Of a stretch of 64,000 bases of DNA, positions 48,204-58,253 are shown piece after piece (positions within the stretch are counted from its first letter, which is position 1; each line of letters starts with the position of its first letter). Where the stretch lies: contig NZ_QFYR01000002.1 of assembly GCF_003254705.1 (NCBI RefSeq), positions 496,001-560,000 on the forward strand. The letters are read 5' to 3'. The stretch comes from Phenylobacterium deserti. GTDB taxonomy: Bacteria; Pseudomonadota; Alphaproteobacteria; Caulobacterales; Caulobacteraceae. The notes beneath the pieces were generated by a model. The model worked only from the letters and a program-made list of their open reading frames with translations. It did no database searches and was not told the origin of the DNA. Made by a program: the position numbers and the translations under genes.

Positions 48204-49223
48204 ATGCCTGATCCGCGTTTCTTTGAAGACCTTGGCCCCGTCACTCTGCAGGAGCTTGCAGAGCTGGCGGGCGCCGAGCTTGCCAGCCCCGAGTTGGGCC
48301 AGCGACAGATCCGCGCCGTCGCGGTTCTCAGCCAGTCCGGCCCCGACACGGTGACTTTCCTCTCCGACCGCCGTATGGCGGACGGTCTGCGCCAGGCTCA
48401 GGCCGGCGCCTGTTTCATCCATCCCAAGGACCTCGCCGCCGTGCCGCAAGGCTGCGCGGCTCTGCTGACGCCCATGCCGCACGGCGCCTACGCCGCCGCG
48501 GCGCGCCGTCTGCACCGAGCGCGGACTTTGTCGGCCGACGCCGCCGTATCGCCGGAGGCGCGGCTGGAGGAGGGCGTCCGCTTGGCGCCCGGCGTGGTGG
48601 TGGGAGCGGGCGCACAGATCGGTCGAGGCACGGTGATCGGTGCAAACACCGTGATCGGTCCTGGGGTCGCGATCGGCCGCCACTGCGAGATTTCCGCCAA
48701 CGTCACCATCGGCTTCGCGCTGATCGGAGACCGGGTGAAGATCCTGGCGGGCGCGGTGATCGGCGAGCCGGGGTTCGGGGCCACAATGGGCGCGAACGGG
48801 CTGGTGGACATCCCTCAGCTTGGACGGGTGATCATCCAGGACGGGGTGACCATCGGCTCGAACAGCTGCGTGGACCGCGGCGCGTTCGATGACACCGTGT
48901 TGGGCGAGAACACCAAGATCGACAATCTGGTGCAGATCGCACACAACGTCCGCGTCGGACGTAACTGCGTGATGGCCGCGCACACCGGCATCTCAGGCAG
49001 TGTGACCATTGGCGACGGAGCCCAGTTCGGCGGACGAGCTGGCGTTGCAGATCATGTGAACATCGGCGACGGAGCCCGCATCGGGGCCGCCGCCGGCGTG
49101 ATGAAGGATGTGCCGGCGGGCGAGACGTGGGGCGGCATGCCCGCGCGTCCGATCCGGCAGTGGATGCGGGAAACCGCCTGGCTGGCGCGACGCGCCACCC
49201 GGCGGGAGGGAGCTGAAGAATGA
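48204..49223 (+). CDS. lpxD: UDP-3-O-acylglucosamine N-acyltransferase LpxD
   Basis: LpxD adds the second hydroxyacyl chain in lipid A synthesis. The 339-residue protein has an N-terminal uridine-binding domain (FFEDLGPVTLQELAELAGAEL), then a left-handed beta-helix of hexapeptide repeats, with LGENTKIDNLVQIAHNVRVGRNC carrying the catalytic histidine. C-terminal helices close the trimer. It follows skp by 40 bases. The stop overlaps fabZ by four bases. Motifs and neighbours make the call secure. Confidence 0.96.
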   Translation: MPDPRFFEDLGPVTLQELAELAGAELASPELGQRQIRAVAVLSQSGPDTVTFLSDRRMADGLRQAQAGACFIHPKDLAAVPQGCAALLTPMPHGAYAAAARRLHRARTLSADAAVSPEARLEEGVRLAPGVVVGAGAQIGRGTVIGANTVIGPGVAIGRHCEISANVTIGFALIGDRVKILAGAVIGEPGFGATMGANGLVDIPQLGRVIIQDGVTIGSNSCVDRGAFDDTVLGENTKIDNLVQIAHNVRVGRNCVMAAHTGISGSVTIGDGAQFGGRAGVADHVNIGDGARIGAAAGVMKDVPAGETWGGMPARPIRQWMRETAWLARRATRREGAEE

Positions 49224-49693
49224 GCCAGACGCCGGCGGATCAAGCGCCGACCCAGATCGACATTTCCGAGATCCTGGCTCGCATACCTCACCGCTATCCC
49301 TTCCTGCTCGTTGACCGAGCGGAGGACTACAAGCCCAACGAGTCCATCGTCGGCATCAAGTGCGTGACGGTGAACGAACCCTTCTTCCAGGGGCACTTCC
49401 CCAGCTATCCGGTAATGCCGGGCGTGCTGATCATCGAGGCCATCGCCCAGACCGGCGCGGTGCTCATGTCCAAGACCTTGGACGTGGATGTGGCCGGCAA
49501 GACGATCCTGTTCATGAGCGTGGACAACGCCCGCTTCCGCCAGCCGGTGCGTCCGGGCGACGTACTGCGCATGCATGTGCACGTGGTCCGTCACCGCGGC
49601 GATATCTTCAAGTTCCGCGGCGAGGCGCGCGTGGGCGACAAGGTGGCCGCCGAGTGCGAGTTCGCCGCCATGGTCGTGGAGACCCCTGAGTGA
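49220..49693 (+). CDS. fabZ: 3-hydroxyacyl-ACP dehydratase FabZ
   Basis: FabZ dehydrates beta-hydroxyacyl-ACP in fatty acid elongation, competing with LpxA and LpxD for hydroxyacyl-ACP. The 157-residue hot-dog protein has [12 protein letters not shown] and [25 protein letters not shown], which holds the catalytic His and Glu. A short acidic N-terminal extension is normal for the family. It overlaps both lpxD and lpxA by four bases, so these competing enzymes should be made in fixed ratio. Confidence 0.97.
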   Translation: MSQTPADQAPTQIDISEILARIPHRYPFLLVDRAEDYKPNESIVGIKCVTVNEPFFQGHFPSYPVMPGVLIIEAIAQTGAVLMSKTLDVDVAGKTILFMSVDNARFRQPVRPGDVLRMHVHVVRHRGDIFKFRGEARVGDKVAAECEFAAMVVETPE

Positions 49694-50487
49694 GCGTCGA
49701 CATCCACCCCACGGCGATCGTCGCCAAGGGAGCGGAGCTGCACGACGGCGTCAGCATCGGGCCGTTCTGCATCGTCGGCGAGAAGGCCAGCCTGGGCCCG
49801 GGCACCCGGTTGCTGTCGCATGTAGTCATCGAAGGCCGGACCGAGCTCGGCGCTAACAACACGGTCCATCCCTTCGCGGTGCTCGGCGGGCCGCCGCAGC
49901 ACACCGCCTACAAGGGCGAAGACACCCGCCTGGTGGTTGGCGACAACAACGTCATCCGCGAACACGCGACCATGAACCTGGGCACCGTCAACGGCGGCGG
50001 CGTCACCAAGGTGGGGTCCAACGGGCTCTACATGATCGAGAGCCACGTTGGGCACGACTGCGTGGTCGGGGACAGCGTGATCCTGATCAAGCAGGCCACC
50101 CTGGGCGGGCACTGCCTGCTGGGCGACTTCGTGATCGTCGGCGGTCTGGCCGCCGTCCACCAGTTCACCCGTGTCGGCCGCCACGCGATGATCGGCGGCC
50201 TGGCTGCCGTCGTGAAGGACGTGATCCCCTACGGCTCTGTGTGGGGCAACCACGCCCACCTGGAGGGTCTGAACCTCGTCGGCCTGAAACGCCGCGGCTT
50301 CAGCCGTGAGGCGATCAATACCCTGCGAGCCGCCTACCGGATGCTGTTCGCCAACGAGGGCACCTTCCAGGAACGTCTGGAAGACACCGCTCAGACCTAT
50401 GCGAACTCGCCGGAGGTGATGGAGATCATCGACTTCATCCGTTCGGACTCCAACCGGCCGCTCTGCCTCCCTGACCGAGAGGTCTGA
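49690..50487 (+). CDS. lpxA: Acyl-ACP--UDP-N-acetylglucosamine O-acyltransferase LpxA
   Basis: LpxA starts lipid A synthesis by acylating UDP-GlcNAc at O-3. The 265-residue protein is a left-handed beta-helix: [24 protein letters not shown], with the catalytic histidine in [14 protein letters not shown], and a C-terminal helical domain. It begins at a GTG overlapping the fabZ stop. No ATG is available nearby. lpxI follows with an overlapping start. Length and motifs are normal. Confidence 0.96.
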   Translation: MSVDIHPTAIVAKGAELHDGVSIGPFCIVGEKASLGPGTRLLSHVVIEGRTELGANNTVHPFAVLGGPPQHTAYKGEDTRLVVGDNNVIREHATMNLGTVNGGGVTKVGSNGLYMIESHVGHDCVVGDSVILIKQATLGGHCLLGDFVIVGGLAAVHQFTRVGRHAMIGGLAAVVKDVIPYGSVWGNHAHLEGLNLVGLKRRGFSREAINTLRAAYRMLFANEGTFQERLEDTAQTYANSPEVMEIIDFIRSDSNRPLCLPDREV

Positions 50488-51335
50488 TGGAGAAGCTCGG
50501 CCTGATCGCCGGTGGCGGCAGCCTGCCCGTCGAGATCGCGGAGCATTGCGAAAAGGCGGGGCGGGACCTCTTCGTCGTCCGTCTGAAGGGGTTCGCCGGC
50601 CCGGAGCTCGCGAGCTTTCCCGGAGCGGAGATCGGCATCGCGGAGTTGGGCAAGTGCATCGCGGCTCTGAAGCGCGCGGGCTGCCAGGCCGTGTGCCTTG
50701 CCGGAAACGTCAGCCGTCCAGACTTCTCGTCCCTTAAGCCCGATCTGCGCGGTCTCGCGCTGCTGCCCTCGGCGGTCGTGGCCGCCCGTAAGGGCGACGA
50801 CGCACTTCTGAGGTTGCTGGTCGCCGAGTTCGAGAAGGAAGGCTTCGCCGTCGAAGGCGCGCATGAGGTCATGGACGACCTGCGCCTGCCGATCGGCGCC
50901 CTCGGCCGTCATCACCCCAGCGACGTCGTCATGGCCGACGTGGAACGCGCGCTTGAGGTCGCCCGGGCCATCGGACGGCTCGACATCGGGCAGGGCGCAG
51001 TGGTTTGCGATGGCCTGGTGCTGGCTGTGGAAGCGCAGGAGGGTACGGACGCCATGCTGGCCAGGACGGCCGGCTTGCCTGAGGCTCTGCGTGGTCGCCC
51101 TGGCGCGCCGCGCGGTGTGCTCGCCAAAGCGCCGAAGCCAATCCAGGAGACCCGCGTCGACATGCCGACCGTGGGCCTGGCCACCGTCCGCGGTGCGGCG
51201 CGCGCAGGGCTTGCCGGGATTGTGGGGGAGGCCGGTCGGCTGCTCGTTCTCGATCGCGAGGCGATGATCGCCGAAGCCGACGCCCTTGGCCTTTTTATCC
51301 TGGGCGTCGAGTCGATCGAGCCGATGGAGCCATGA
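50487..51335 (+). CDS. lpxI: UDP-2,3-diacylglucosamine diphosphatase LpxI
   Basis: LpxI hydrolyses UDP-2,3-diacylglucosamine to lipid X in place of LpxH, as in Caulobacter and most alphaproteobacteria. The 282-residue protein has the family start KLGLIAGGGSLPVEIAEHCEK, a cysteine-rich middle (CIAALKRAGCQAVCLAGNV), DALLRLLVAEFEKEGFAVEGAHE, and the conserved C-terminal KAPKPIQETRVDMPTVG. Its ATG overlaps lpxA by one base and the stop overlaps lpxB by four. Structure and location support the call. Confidence 0.94.
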   Translation: MEKLGLIAGGGSLPVEIAEHCEKAGRDLFVVRLKGFAGPELASFPGAEIGIAELGKCIAALKRAGCQAVCLAGNVSRPDFSSLKPDLRGLALLPSAVVAARKGDDALLRLLVAEFEKEGFAVEGAHEVMDDLRLPIGALGRHHPSDVVMADVERALEVARAIGRLDIGQGAVVCDGLVLAVEAQEGTDAMLARTAGLPEALRGRPGAPRGVLAKAPKPIQETRVDMPTVGLATVRGAARAGLAGIVGEAGRLLVLDREAMIAEADALGLFILGVESIEPMEP

Positions 51336-52504
51336 AGCGCCCCCTTACCGTGATGCTGGTCGCGGCCGAAGCCTCGGGCGACGATCGCGGCGCGGCGCTC
51401 GCCCGCGCCCTTCGCCGTCGGTTGGGCGATGACGTGCGGTTCGTCGGCGTGGGCGGCCAGCAGATGGCAGGCGAGGGTGTTCAGAGCCCGTTCGACATCG
51501 CCGAGATCTCAATCATCGGCTTGCTCGAAGGGCTGATGGCCTACCCCAAAATCGTGCGGCGGGTGCGGGATACGGTGGCCGTCGCGGCGCGTGAGAAGCC
51601 GGACCTTGCGGTGCTGATCGACTCGTGGGGCTTCACCCTGCGTGTGGCGCAGGGCCTTCGTAAGCTCGACCCGAAGCTGCCGCTGGTGAAGTACGTGGCC
51701 CCGCAGGTATGGGCGACGCGTCCCAAGCGGGCCAAGACACTGGCCGAGACCATGGACCACCTCCTGGCGATCCATGTCTTCGATCCGCCCTTCTTCGAAA
51801 GCGAGGGTCTGCCCACCACCTTTGTCGGCAACTCGGCGCTGAACATCGACTTCTCCAAGGCTGATCCCGCTCGCCTCCGTCAGGCCATCGGCGCAAGCCC
51901 TGAGGATCCCATCCTCCTCGTGCTCCCCGGCAGCCGGCCGGGCGAGATCGCTCGTGTGCTCCCCGCCTTCGAGGATGCCGTCGCCGTGCTCAAGGCTGAG
52001 CGGCCAAATCTCCAGGTGGTGGTGCCGGCCGCCCCTACGGTCGCCGAGATGGTGAAGACCCGCGTCGCCGGCTGGGCGCACCGCGCGCACGTGGTGGAGG
52101 GCGACGGCGCCAAGCATGACGCCATGAAAGCTGCGACGGTGGCCCTGGCCTGTTCCGGCACGGTGACCACGGAGTTGGCTCTGGCAGGCGTGCCCATGGT
52201 GGTGGGCTATCGCATCGGTCCGGTGACCTACGCTCTTCTGAAGCGGATGATCCGAACCCGGTACATCACCCTCTTCAACATCGCGGCGCAGGACTTCATT
52301 GCACCGGAGCTGGTCCAGGACGCCTGCAACGGAACGGCTCTGGCCCGGGAAGTCGGGCTCCGGCTGGATGACCCCGAACTGCGCGCGGCGCAGGTCGCCG
52401 CGCAGTACGCCGCCCTGGACAAGATGGGGCGCGGCGGCCCAGATCCGTCAGAGCTCGCCGCCGACGCCCTGCTGAAGGTGCTTGGCACTCAAACGGCGTC
52501 GTGA
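51332..52504 (+). CDS. lpxB: Lipid-A-disaccharide synthase LpxB
   Basis: LpxB joins lipid X and UDP-diacylglucosamine to give the lipid A disaccharide. The 390-residue protein shows the GT19 features: VAAEASGDDRGAALARALRRR, AVLIDSWGFTLRVA, KYVAPQVWATRPKRAKTLAETMDHLLAI, LLVLPGSRPGEIARVLP, and ALACSGTVTTELALAGVPMVVGY. It ends the lpxD-fabZ-lpxA-lpxI-lpxB run. It converges with the LPMO-like gene, seven bases apart. Confidence 0.96.
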   Translation: MKRPLTVMLVAAEASGDDRGAALARALRRRLGDDVRFVGVGGQQMAGEGVQSPFDIAEISIIGLLEGLMAYPKIVRRVRDTVAVAAREKPDLAVLIDSWGFTLRVAQGLRKLDPKLPLVKYVAPQVWATRPKRAKTLAETMDHLLAIHVFDPPFFESEGLPTTFVGNSALNIDFSKADPARLRQAIGASPEDPILLVLPGSRPGEIARVLPAFEDAVAVLKAERPNLQVVVPAAPTVAEMVKTRVAGWAHRAHVVEGDGAKHDAMKAATVALACSGTVTTELALAGVPMVVGYRIGPVTYALLKRMIRTRYITLFNIAAQDFIAPELVQDACNGTALAREVGLRLDDPELRAAQVAAQYAALDKMGRGGPDPSELAADALLKVLGTQTAS

Positions 52505-52510
52505 GGCGGC

Positions 52511-53161
52511 CTAGCCCTTGCGGGCGCGCTTGGCCTTGGGCCAGCGGGTGTCGAGCGGAAGGCGGGGATCGGACTTGATCCGCAGCGTGGCGCAATGGTG
52601 GTAGCTGTACGCGCCATCGGGATTGTAGCTGTGCTCTCCCATCCACTGGATCACCTGCAGGGTGCAGTCCTCGCAGTCGATGTTCGGGACCTTCAGCTCG
52701 GCTTCCAGGATCTGGCCTTGCGGCAGCTTCTCCGTGTGCGGGAACAAGCCGTCGGCAAGCAGGGGCGGCTTGGGATCAGCCTCGATCTTGGCTGAGACGG
52801 AGTAGGGACCTTCAGGCGTCTCGCGAGTGGTCGTCTCCGGATCGGCGGGCAACTCGGCTGGGCCGTTCACGGCAAGGGCCACGCGGTAGTGGCTGGGGTG
52901 GAACACGGTTTCCTGGATCTTCAGCTGAAGAACGCCGCCGCCGGTCAGCTCGGTCACTGCGCCCGTGGGCTCACCAGGGTTCGCGCTCGTGCCGCCGCAA
53001 GGAGCCAGCTTCTGCGGGTCTCCGAGCGCGTTCTGAGCCAGGGTCGTGGCCGGCGAGAGCAGCCGGAAGTGGGCCGACGCGCTGGACAGCGGCGCCATAA
53101 GGGCGACCCCGGCAATAGCGGCGAGCAGCTTGAAGCGGGCGGACGTCGCGGCGCGGGGCAT
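52511..53161 (-). CDS. Secreted polysaccharide-monooxygenase-like protein (SCE4755-type)
   Basis: The 216-residue precursor has a signal peptide ending LSSASA, so the mature protein would begin His-Phe-Arg-Leu-Leu-Ser-Pro. An N-terminal histidine is the hallmark of the copper histidine brace of lytic polysaccharide monooxygenases. Further His in FHPSHYRVAL and SYHHCATLRI, and cysteines in CGGT, DCEDC and HHC, could complete the site and disulfides. It resembles the SCE4755-type LPMO-like proteins by memory of the family, with PAELPADPETTTRETPEGPY. Activity and substrate are unproven. The ATG at 53161 has GGAGAG upstream. It follows gltA on the same strand across a terminator. Confidence 0.7.
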   Translation of the reverse strand: MPRAATSARFKLLAAIAGVALMAPLSSASAHFRLLSPATTLAQNALGDPQKLAPCGGTSANPGEPTGAVTELTGGGVLQLKIQETVFHPSHYRVALAVNGPAELPADPETTTRETPEGPYSVSAKIEADPKPPLLADGLFPHTEKLPQGQILEAELKVPNIDCEDCTLQVIQWMGEHSYNPDGAYSYHHCATLRIKSDPRLPLDTRWPKAKRARKG

Positions 53162-53258
53162 GAGCTCTCCGGGACTTAAAGGCCAAGCTTGGCTCGTGGA
53201 GCAACGCTTCCGCTGCGTCAACTCGGCGGAAAGTCGTAGCCGGCCTCTCAACGAAACA

Positions 53259-53282
53259 GGCCCGCGCCTTGCGGCGCGGGCC
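53259..53282 (-). terminator. Rho-independent terminator of gltA
   Basis: A perfect 10-bp stem GGCCCGCGCC/GGCGCGGGCC encloses a four-base loop. Read on the minus strand it is followed by TGTTTCG, a short T-rich run, 27 bases after the gltA stop. It separates gltA from the LPMO-like gene downstream, which should then have its own promoter in the 98 bases before its start. Confidence 0.8.
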
Positions 53283-53309
53283 TTGGATCTTCAACTGTCC
53301 AGCGCCGGC

Positions 53310-54593
53310 TTAGCCGCGCTGGTCGACCGCCACGTAATCACGCTGCGGCGCACCGGTGTAGAGCTGGCGCGGACGGCCGATCTTCTGGGACGGATCCTCG
53401 ATCATTTCCTTCCACTGGGCGATCCAGCCAACGGTCCGCGCCAGAGCGAACAGAACGGTGAACATGTCCGGCGGGAAGCCGAGGGCCCGCAGGGTGATGC
53501 CCGAGTAGAAGTCGACGTTCGGGTAGAGCTTGCGCTCGACGAAATACGGATCGTTGAGCGCGATCTGCTCGAGCTCCATGGCCACCTTCAGCAGCGGGTC
53601 GTCCGCATGGCCGACTTCCGCCAGGACCTCGTGGCAGGTCTTCTGCATGACCTTCGCGCGCGGGTCGTAGTTCTTGTAGACCCGGTGGCCGAAGCCCATC
53701 AGCCGGTACTTCCGATCCTTCACGCCCTGGACGTACTCGGGGATGCGATCGACCGTGCCGATCTCCTGCAGCATGTTCAGCGCTTCTTCGTTCGCGCCGC
53801 CGTGGCTCGGGCCCCAGAGGCAGGCGATGCCGGCTGCGATACAGGCGAACGGGTTCGCGCCCGACGAGCCGGCGAGGCGGACAGTCGAGGTCGACGCGTT
53901 CTGCTCGTGGTCCGCGTGCAGGATGAAGATGCGGTCCATGGCGCGGGTCAGGACCGGGTTCGGCTTCCAATCCTCGGCCGGCACCGAGAAGCACATCCGC
54001 AGGAAGTTCTCAGAGTAGGACAGTTCGTTGCGCGGGAACACGAACGGCTGACCCTTGGAGTACTTGAACGCCCGGGCGGCGATCGTCGGCATCTTGGCGA
54101 TCATGCGATGCGCCGAGATGATCCGCTGCTCCGGATCGTTGATGTTGGTGCTGTCGTGATAGAAGGCCGAAAGGGCGCCCACGGCGCCGACCATGATCGC
54201 CATCGGGTGGGCGTCGCGACGGAAGCCCATGAAGAAGCGATCGAACTGCTCATGCACCATCGTGTGGTACGTGATGTTGTGCTCGAACTCGGTGAACTCC
54301 GCCGCGCTCGGCAGTTCGCCGTGCAGCAGCAGGTAGCAGACCTCGAGGAAGTTCGACTTCTCCGCCAGCTGGTCGATGGGGTAGCCGCGGTGCAGCAGCA
54401 CGCCCTTGTCGCCGTCGATGAAGGTGATCTTGCTTTCGCAGCTCGCCGTCGACGTGAAGCCGGGGTCGTAGGTGAAGGTGTCGGTCTCGGCGTACAGCTT
54501 CCGGATATCGACAACGTCCGGGCCGAGCGTGCCCTTCATCACCGGGAGCTCGACGTTCTTGCCCTCGATGTCGATCTTCGCCGTATCGCCCAT
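53310..54593 (-). CDS. gltA: Citrate synthase
   Basis: GltA condenses acetyl-CoA and oxaloacetate at the head of the TCA cycle. The 427-residue type I enzyme has [36 protein letters not shown], the [26 protein letters not shown] block, and [20 protein letters not shown], containing an active-site His. Near the centre, SCIWG-like [22 protein letters not shown] contains a further catalytic His. It is transcribed alone, with its own terminator. It lies next to gltX, as is common in alphaproteobacteria. Confidence 0.96.
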   Translation of the reverse strand: MGDTAKIDIEGKNVELPVMKGTLGPDVVDIRKLYAETDTFTYDPGFTSTASCESKITFIDGDKGVLLHRGYPIDQLAEKSNFLEVCYLLLHGELPSAAEFTEFEHNITYHTMVHEQFDRFFMGFRRDAHPMAIMVGAVGALSAFYHDSTNINDPEQRIISAHRMIAKMPTIAARAFKYSKGQPFVFPRNELSYSENFLRMCFSVPAEDWKPNPVLTRAMDRIFILHADHEQNASTSTVRLAGSSGANPFACIAAGIACLWGPSHGGANEEALNMLQEIGTVDRIPEYVQGVKDRKYRLMGFGHRVYKNYDPRAKVMQKTCHEVLAEVGHADDPLLKVAMELEQIALNDPYFVERKLYPNVDFYSGITLRALGFPPDMFTVLFALARTVGWIAQWKEMIEDPSQKIGRPRQLYTGAPQRDYVAVDQRG

Positions 54594-54649
54594 GCCATCC
54601 TCACTTGTATGAGTTTTCGAACGCGCGTTTCGCGCTGCGTTATACCGCT

Positions 54650-56053
54650 TTACTGCGCCTGCGAAAGCGCATCGTCCATACGGCCAAGGCTTTCATCCCG
54701 TCCCAGGGCAACGAAAGTGCTCGCCAGGTCCGGTGCAGGGGCTCCCCCAGACAACACTGCTCTCAGAGCAGGCCCAAATTTGCCGATGCCGACGCCTTCC
54801 GACTCCGCGAAGTCGCGGATGCGGGCTTCCAGAGCCGGGATTTCCCAGGCCTCTTCAGCCACCGCATCTCGCAAGCGCGAAAGCCGAGCTTTGGTTTCGT
54901 CCGTGAGCATGCCGCGGGCCTTTTCCGGCAGCTCGACCGGCCGGCGCTTCAGCACGAACAGCACCGCGTCCGCGAGCTCCAGGGTGGTCTTGGCGCCGTC
55001 ACGCACCAGCGGGATCGCCCGCTCGATCACGGCGAGGTCGGCTTCGCGCACCTGCACGTCGCGGCTCTTCAGGATCTGGACCACCAGTCCGGTCAGCCGG
55101 GCAGAGTCCGCTTGGCGGATATAGTGGTTGTTCAGGTGGTTCAGCTTGGCCCAGTCCAGGCGCGCCGGCGCACCGACCACGTCCTTGATGTCGAACCAGG
55201 CGATGGCCTGCTCGTCGGAGAAAATCTCGTCGTCGCCGTGACCCCAGCCGAGCTTGGCCAGGTAGTTTCGCATGGCTTCCGGCAGGTAGCCCATGTCGTC
55301 GAACTCGCTGACCGCCTGCGCTCCATGGCGCTTAGACAGCTTGGCCCCGTCCGGCCCGTGGATCAGCGGCAGGTGCGCCCAGGTCGGCGTCGCCCAATCC
55401 ATGCCCTGATAGATCAGCGTCTGGCGGGCCGCGTTGGCCAGGTGGTCGTCCCCGCGGATCACGTGGGTGACCCCCATGTCATGGTCATCCACCACCACCG
55501 CGAGATTGTAGGTGGGCGTGCCGTCCGACCGCAGGATGATCAGGTCGTCCAGCTGACTGTTCTGGAACGTCACCGGCCCCTTCACCTGGTCGTCGATGAC
55601 CGTCTCGCCTTGCAGGGGGCTCTTCAGGCGCACGGCGAACGGGCGATCCGGATAGGTCGCCGGGTCGGCGTCCCGCCACGGCGAGCGGACCACCCGGCCT
55701 TCCGCCCGGGCGCGCTCACGCTCAGCTTCCAGCTCCTCAGCTGTCATGTAGTCGCGATAGGCGCCGCCGTTTGCGAGCAAGGCCTCCGCCACCTCGCGAT
55801 GACGCGCGGCGCGGGCGAACTGGAACACCGGCTCTTCGTCAGCTTCGAGCCCCAGCCACTTCAAGCCGTCGAAGATCACCTGCACGGCGGCCTCGGTGGA
55901 CCGCTCGCGATCGGTGTCCTCGATGCGCAGCAGGAACTTGCCGCCGGTATGTTTGGCGTAAAGCCAGTTGAAAAGCGCCGTGCGGGCCGTGCCAATATGC
56001 ATGGAGCCGGTGGGCGAGGGGGCGATCCGGGTGACGACGGGGCGGTCGGACAT
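54650..56053 (-). CDS. gltX: Glutamyl-tRNA synthetase
   Basis: This class I synthetase charges tRNA-Glu, and possibly tRNA-Gln in an alphaproteobacterium with GatCAB. From the ATG at 56053 it has 467 residues, a normal length. The HIGH motif is [24 protein letters not shown], and KMSKS appears as [28 protein letters not shown] is the conserved central block, and the C-terminal half is alpha-helical, with the anticodon-binding domain. The start is seven bases from the divergent comEC start. Alphaproteobacteria often carry two GltX genes; a second cannot be seen here. Confidence 0.95.
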   Translation of the reverse strand: MSDRPVVTRIAPSPTGSMHIGTARTALFNWLYAKHTGGKFLLRIEDTDRERSTEAAVQVIFDGLKWLGLEADEEPVFQFARAARHREVAEALLANGGAYRDYMTAEELEAERERARAEGRVVRSPWRDADPATYPDRPFAVRLKSPLQGETVIDDQVKGPVTFQNSQLDDLIILRSDGTPTYNLAVVVDDHDMGVTHVIRGDDHLANAARQTLIYQGMDWATPTWAHLPLIHGPDGAKLSKRHGAQAVSEFDDMGYLPEAMRNYLAKLGWGHGDDEIFSDEQAIAWFDIKDVVGAPARLDWAKLNHLNNHYIRQADSARLTGLVVQILKSRDVQVREADLAVIERAIPLVRDGAKTTLELADAVLFVLKRRPVELPEKARGMLTDETKARLSRLRDAVAEEAWEIPALEARIRDFAESEGVGIGKFGPALRAVLSGGAPAPDLASTFVALGRDESLGRMDDALSQAQ

Positions 56054-56060
56054 AGAGCTA

Positions 56061-58253
56061 ATGGAGGCTTCGGCTGCGCCGGCGCCAGCGGCCGGCCTAT
56101 GGGGCGGGCCTCTTAGCACGTCGATTCGGCGCCCTCCTAGCCTTGGCCGGGCCCAGCGGTGGCTCGGCGATCAGGCCGCCATGCAGCTGGATCGCTGGAC
56201 CTTGTGGACCCCGGTCGCGTTCGGCCTGGGCGCGGCGCTCTACTTCAGCCTGCCGCGCGAGCCCCTGGCGCTCGTCGCCTGGGCAGGCCTGACCATCACC
56301 GCAGTTCTGCTGGCCCTCGCGGCGGTCAGCCATCCGCGCGGGGCGAAGATCGTCCTTGTCCTGGCGGCCTGCGCCATTGGCGGCTTCAGCGCCGCGAAGG
56401 TGCGGACCGAACGGGTGGCTGCGCCCATCGCGCCGCCCGCCGCCGGCGCGCAACGTCTGGAAGGCTGGGTGGTCGATGTGGCCGCGCCCGGGGAGGGCGG
56501 GCAGCGCCTGCTGATCGCGCCCTACAGGATCGGCGACTGGTCGCCTGAGGCCACTCCGGCTCGCGTCCGGGTCACCCTGCGCCCTGGTGCGTACCTTCCA
56601 TCGCCGGGTGCGCCGGTGCGCCTGCTGGCGTTGATCAATCCGCCGCCGCCGCCGGCAAGCCCTGGCTCCTACGACTTCGCCCGCGACGCCTTCTTCGAAA
56701 GCGTCGGCGGCGTCGGCCTAGCGTTGTCGCCGCCGGTTACCTGGGAGCCGCAAGCTCCAGCGCCCTGGCGGCTGCGTCTGACGATGGCCGTCAACGCCGC
56801 CCGGTGGGAGCTCTCGCGCCGGATCGTTGACACCCTGGGGCCCGAGACGGGCGGGCTGGCCGCAGCCATGACGACGGGGCAAGAGGCCTTTCTGCCCCGG
56901 GAGCAGGTGGAGGACCTGCGCACCGCGGGTCTCGCCCACATCATCTCCATCAGCGGCCTGCACATGGCCATCGTGGGCGGCTTCGCCTTTGCACTCGCCC
57001 GCCTGCTGATCGCCGCCTGGCCATGGCTGGCCCTCCGTGTCAGCGGCAAGAAGGTCGCCGCCATCGTGGGGCTCGCCGCCGTCGGGGGCTACCTGCTGCT
57101 GTCCGGTGCGCCGCCGCCGGCTGTGCGCGCCGCAGTCACGGCGTCGGTCGCCTTCTGCGCCATCCTTGTGGATCGGCAAGCCATCAGCCTTCACGCGCTG
57201 GCGCTTGCCGCCATGGCGGTGTTGTTGATCCAGCCGGAAGCGGTGACCGAACCGGGCTTCCAGATGTCCTTCGCAGCGACGGCGGCGCTGGTCGCTCTTG
57301 CGGAAGCCTGGCCGCGCCCGGCCCGTGAGATCAACACGCCCTGGCCGATCCGCCTGGTTCAGGCGATTGGCGTATGGCTCGCCGCAAGCCTCGGGGCGAG
57401 CTTCGTTGCCGGCGTTGCGACGGGGCCTATCGCCATGCACCACTTCAACCGCGTGGCGACTTGGGGCCTCATCTCCAACTTGGCCGCGGCGCCGGTCTCG
57501 TCCTTCCTGATGATGCCGGCCCTCGCGCTGGGCGCGGCCCTCACGCCGGTTGGCTTGGGCGAGCTTCCGCTGGCGGCCGCCGGCTTCGCCATCAGCCTTC
57601 TGAACCGTATCGCCCAGGCGGCGGCCGCCGCGCCCTTTGCGGAGCTGGTGGTGTCCAGTGGTCCCGGCTGGACGCTGCCGGCCGCGTTTCTTGGCATCCT
57701 GTGGCTTTGCCTCTGGCGCGGGCGCTTGCGCTGGCTGGGGCTGCCTCTGGCGCTGTCGGTATCCCTTGCGCCGCGCCCACCTGCGCCAGCCGCGTGGGTC
57801 AGCGCAGACGGCGCCGCGGTCGCCGTCCGCACGGGCGGCGAGGCCCTGCTGCTGCGACCCGACGTGAAGCTGTTCGGGGCGGAGCTCTGGGCGCGTCGTC
57901 ATGGACTGGCAGTGCAGGACCCTGCGCGCCGGGACGCGGCCTTCAACTGCGATCGGTGGAGCTGCGCACCGCAGGCAGGCGCGCCGGTGGCCCTGGCGGC
58001 GGCCTGGAACCTCAAGCGACCGCTCGCCGACGGACGCGCTCAAGCGCTCTGCAGTTCGGCGGAGGTGCTGATCTGGCGGGGCCCGACGCCGCCGCCGAAC
58101 TGCGGCGCGCGCCTTGTGCTCTCCGCGGCCGACTTCCAGCGGGGCGGCGCGGCCGAACTCTATCGCAGCTCGGATGGCACATGGCGCGCGGTCTGGGCCC
58201 AGGACCTGCGCGGACGCCGGCCCTGGACCTGGGGCTCTGACCCGCAGCCTTAG
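56061..58253 (+). CDS. comEC: ComEC/Rec2-family DNA-uptake channel protein
   Basis: ComEC forms the inner-membrane channel for single-stranded DNA uptake. From the ATG at 56061 it has 730 residues. An N-terminal membrane helix (QAAMQLDRWTLWTPVAFGLGAALYFSL) is followed by a DUF4131/OB domain (about 120-250), then the Competence domain with many helices (ITGLHMAIVG-like HIISISGLHMAIVGGFAF, PPAVRAAVTASV, EPGFQMSFAATAALV). The C-terminal 150 residues lack an HxHxDH metal motif, so the nuclease-like lactamase domain is degenerate. No other competence gene is nearby. The start is divergent from gltX by seven bases and could be a few codons off. Confidence 0.88.
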   Translation: MEASAAPAPAAGLWGGPLSTSIRRPPSLGRAQRWLGDQAAMQLDRWTLWTPVAFGLGAALYFSLPREPLALVAWAGLTITAVLLALAAVSHPRGAKIVLVLAACAIGGFSAAKVRTERVAAPIAPPAAGAQRLEGWVVDVAAPGEGGQRLLIAPYRIGDWSPEATPARVRVTLRPGAYLPSPGAPVRLLALINPPPPPASPGSYDFARDAFFESVGGVGLALSPPVTWEPQAPAPWRLRLTMAVNAARWELSRRIVDTLGPETGGLAAAMTTGQEAFLPREQVEDLRTAGLAHIISISGLHMAIVGGFAFALARLLIAAWPWLALRVSGKKVAAIVGLAAVGGYLLLSGAPPPAVRAAVTASVAFCAILVDRQAISLHALALAAMAVLLIQPEAVTEPGFQMSFAATAALVALAEAWPRPAREINTPWPIRLVQAIGVWLAASLGASFVAGVATGPIAMHHFNRVATWGLISNLAAAPVSSFLMMPALALGAALTPVGLGELPLAAAGFAISLLNRIAQAAAAAPFAELVVSSGPGWTLPAAFLGILWLCLWRGRLRWLGLPLALSVSLAPRPPAPAAWVSADGAAVAVRTGGEALLLRPDVKLFGAELWARRHGLAVQDPARRDAAFNCDRWSCAPQAGAPVALAAAWNLKRPLADGRAQALCSSAEVLIWRGPTPPPNCGARLVLSAADFQRGGAAELYRSSDGTWRAVWAQDLRGRRPWTWGSDPQP

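Noticed and set aside
46742..48349. 535-residue minus-strand open frame opposite bamA and skp
   Set aside because: Antisense of well-identified genes; no motif or ribosome site.
53046..55124. 692-residue plus-strand open frame opposite gltA
   Set aside because: Antisense of citrate synthase and across its terminator; no recognisable domain.
54605..56116. 503-residue plus-strand open frame opposite gltX
   Set aside because: Antisense of glutamyl-tRNA synthetase with biased composition.
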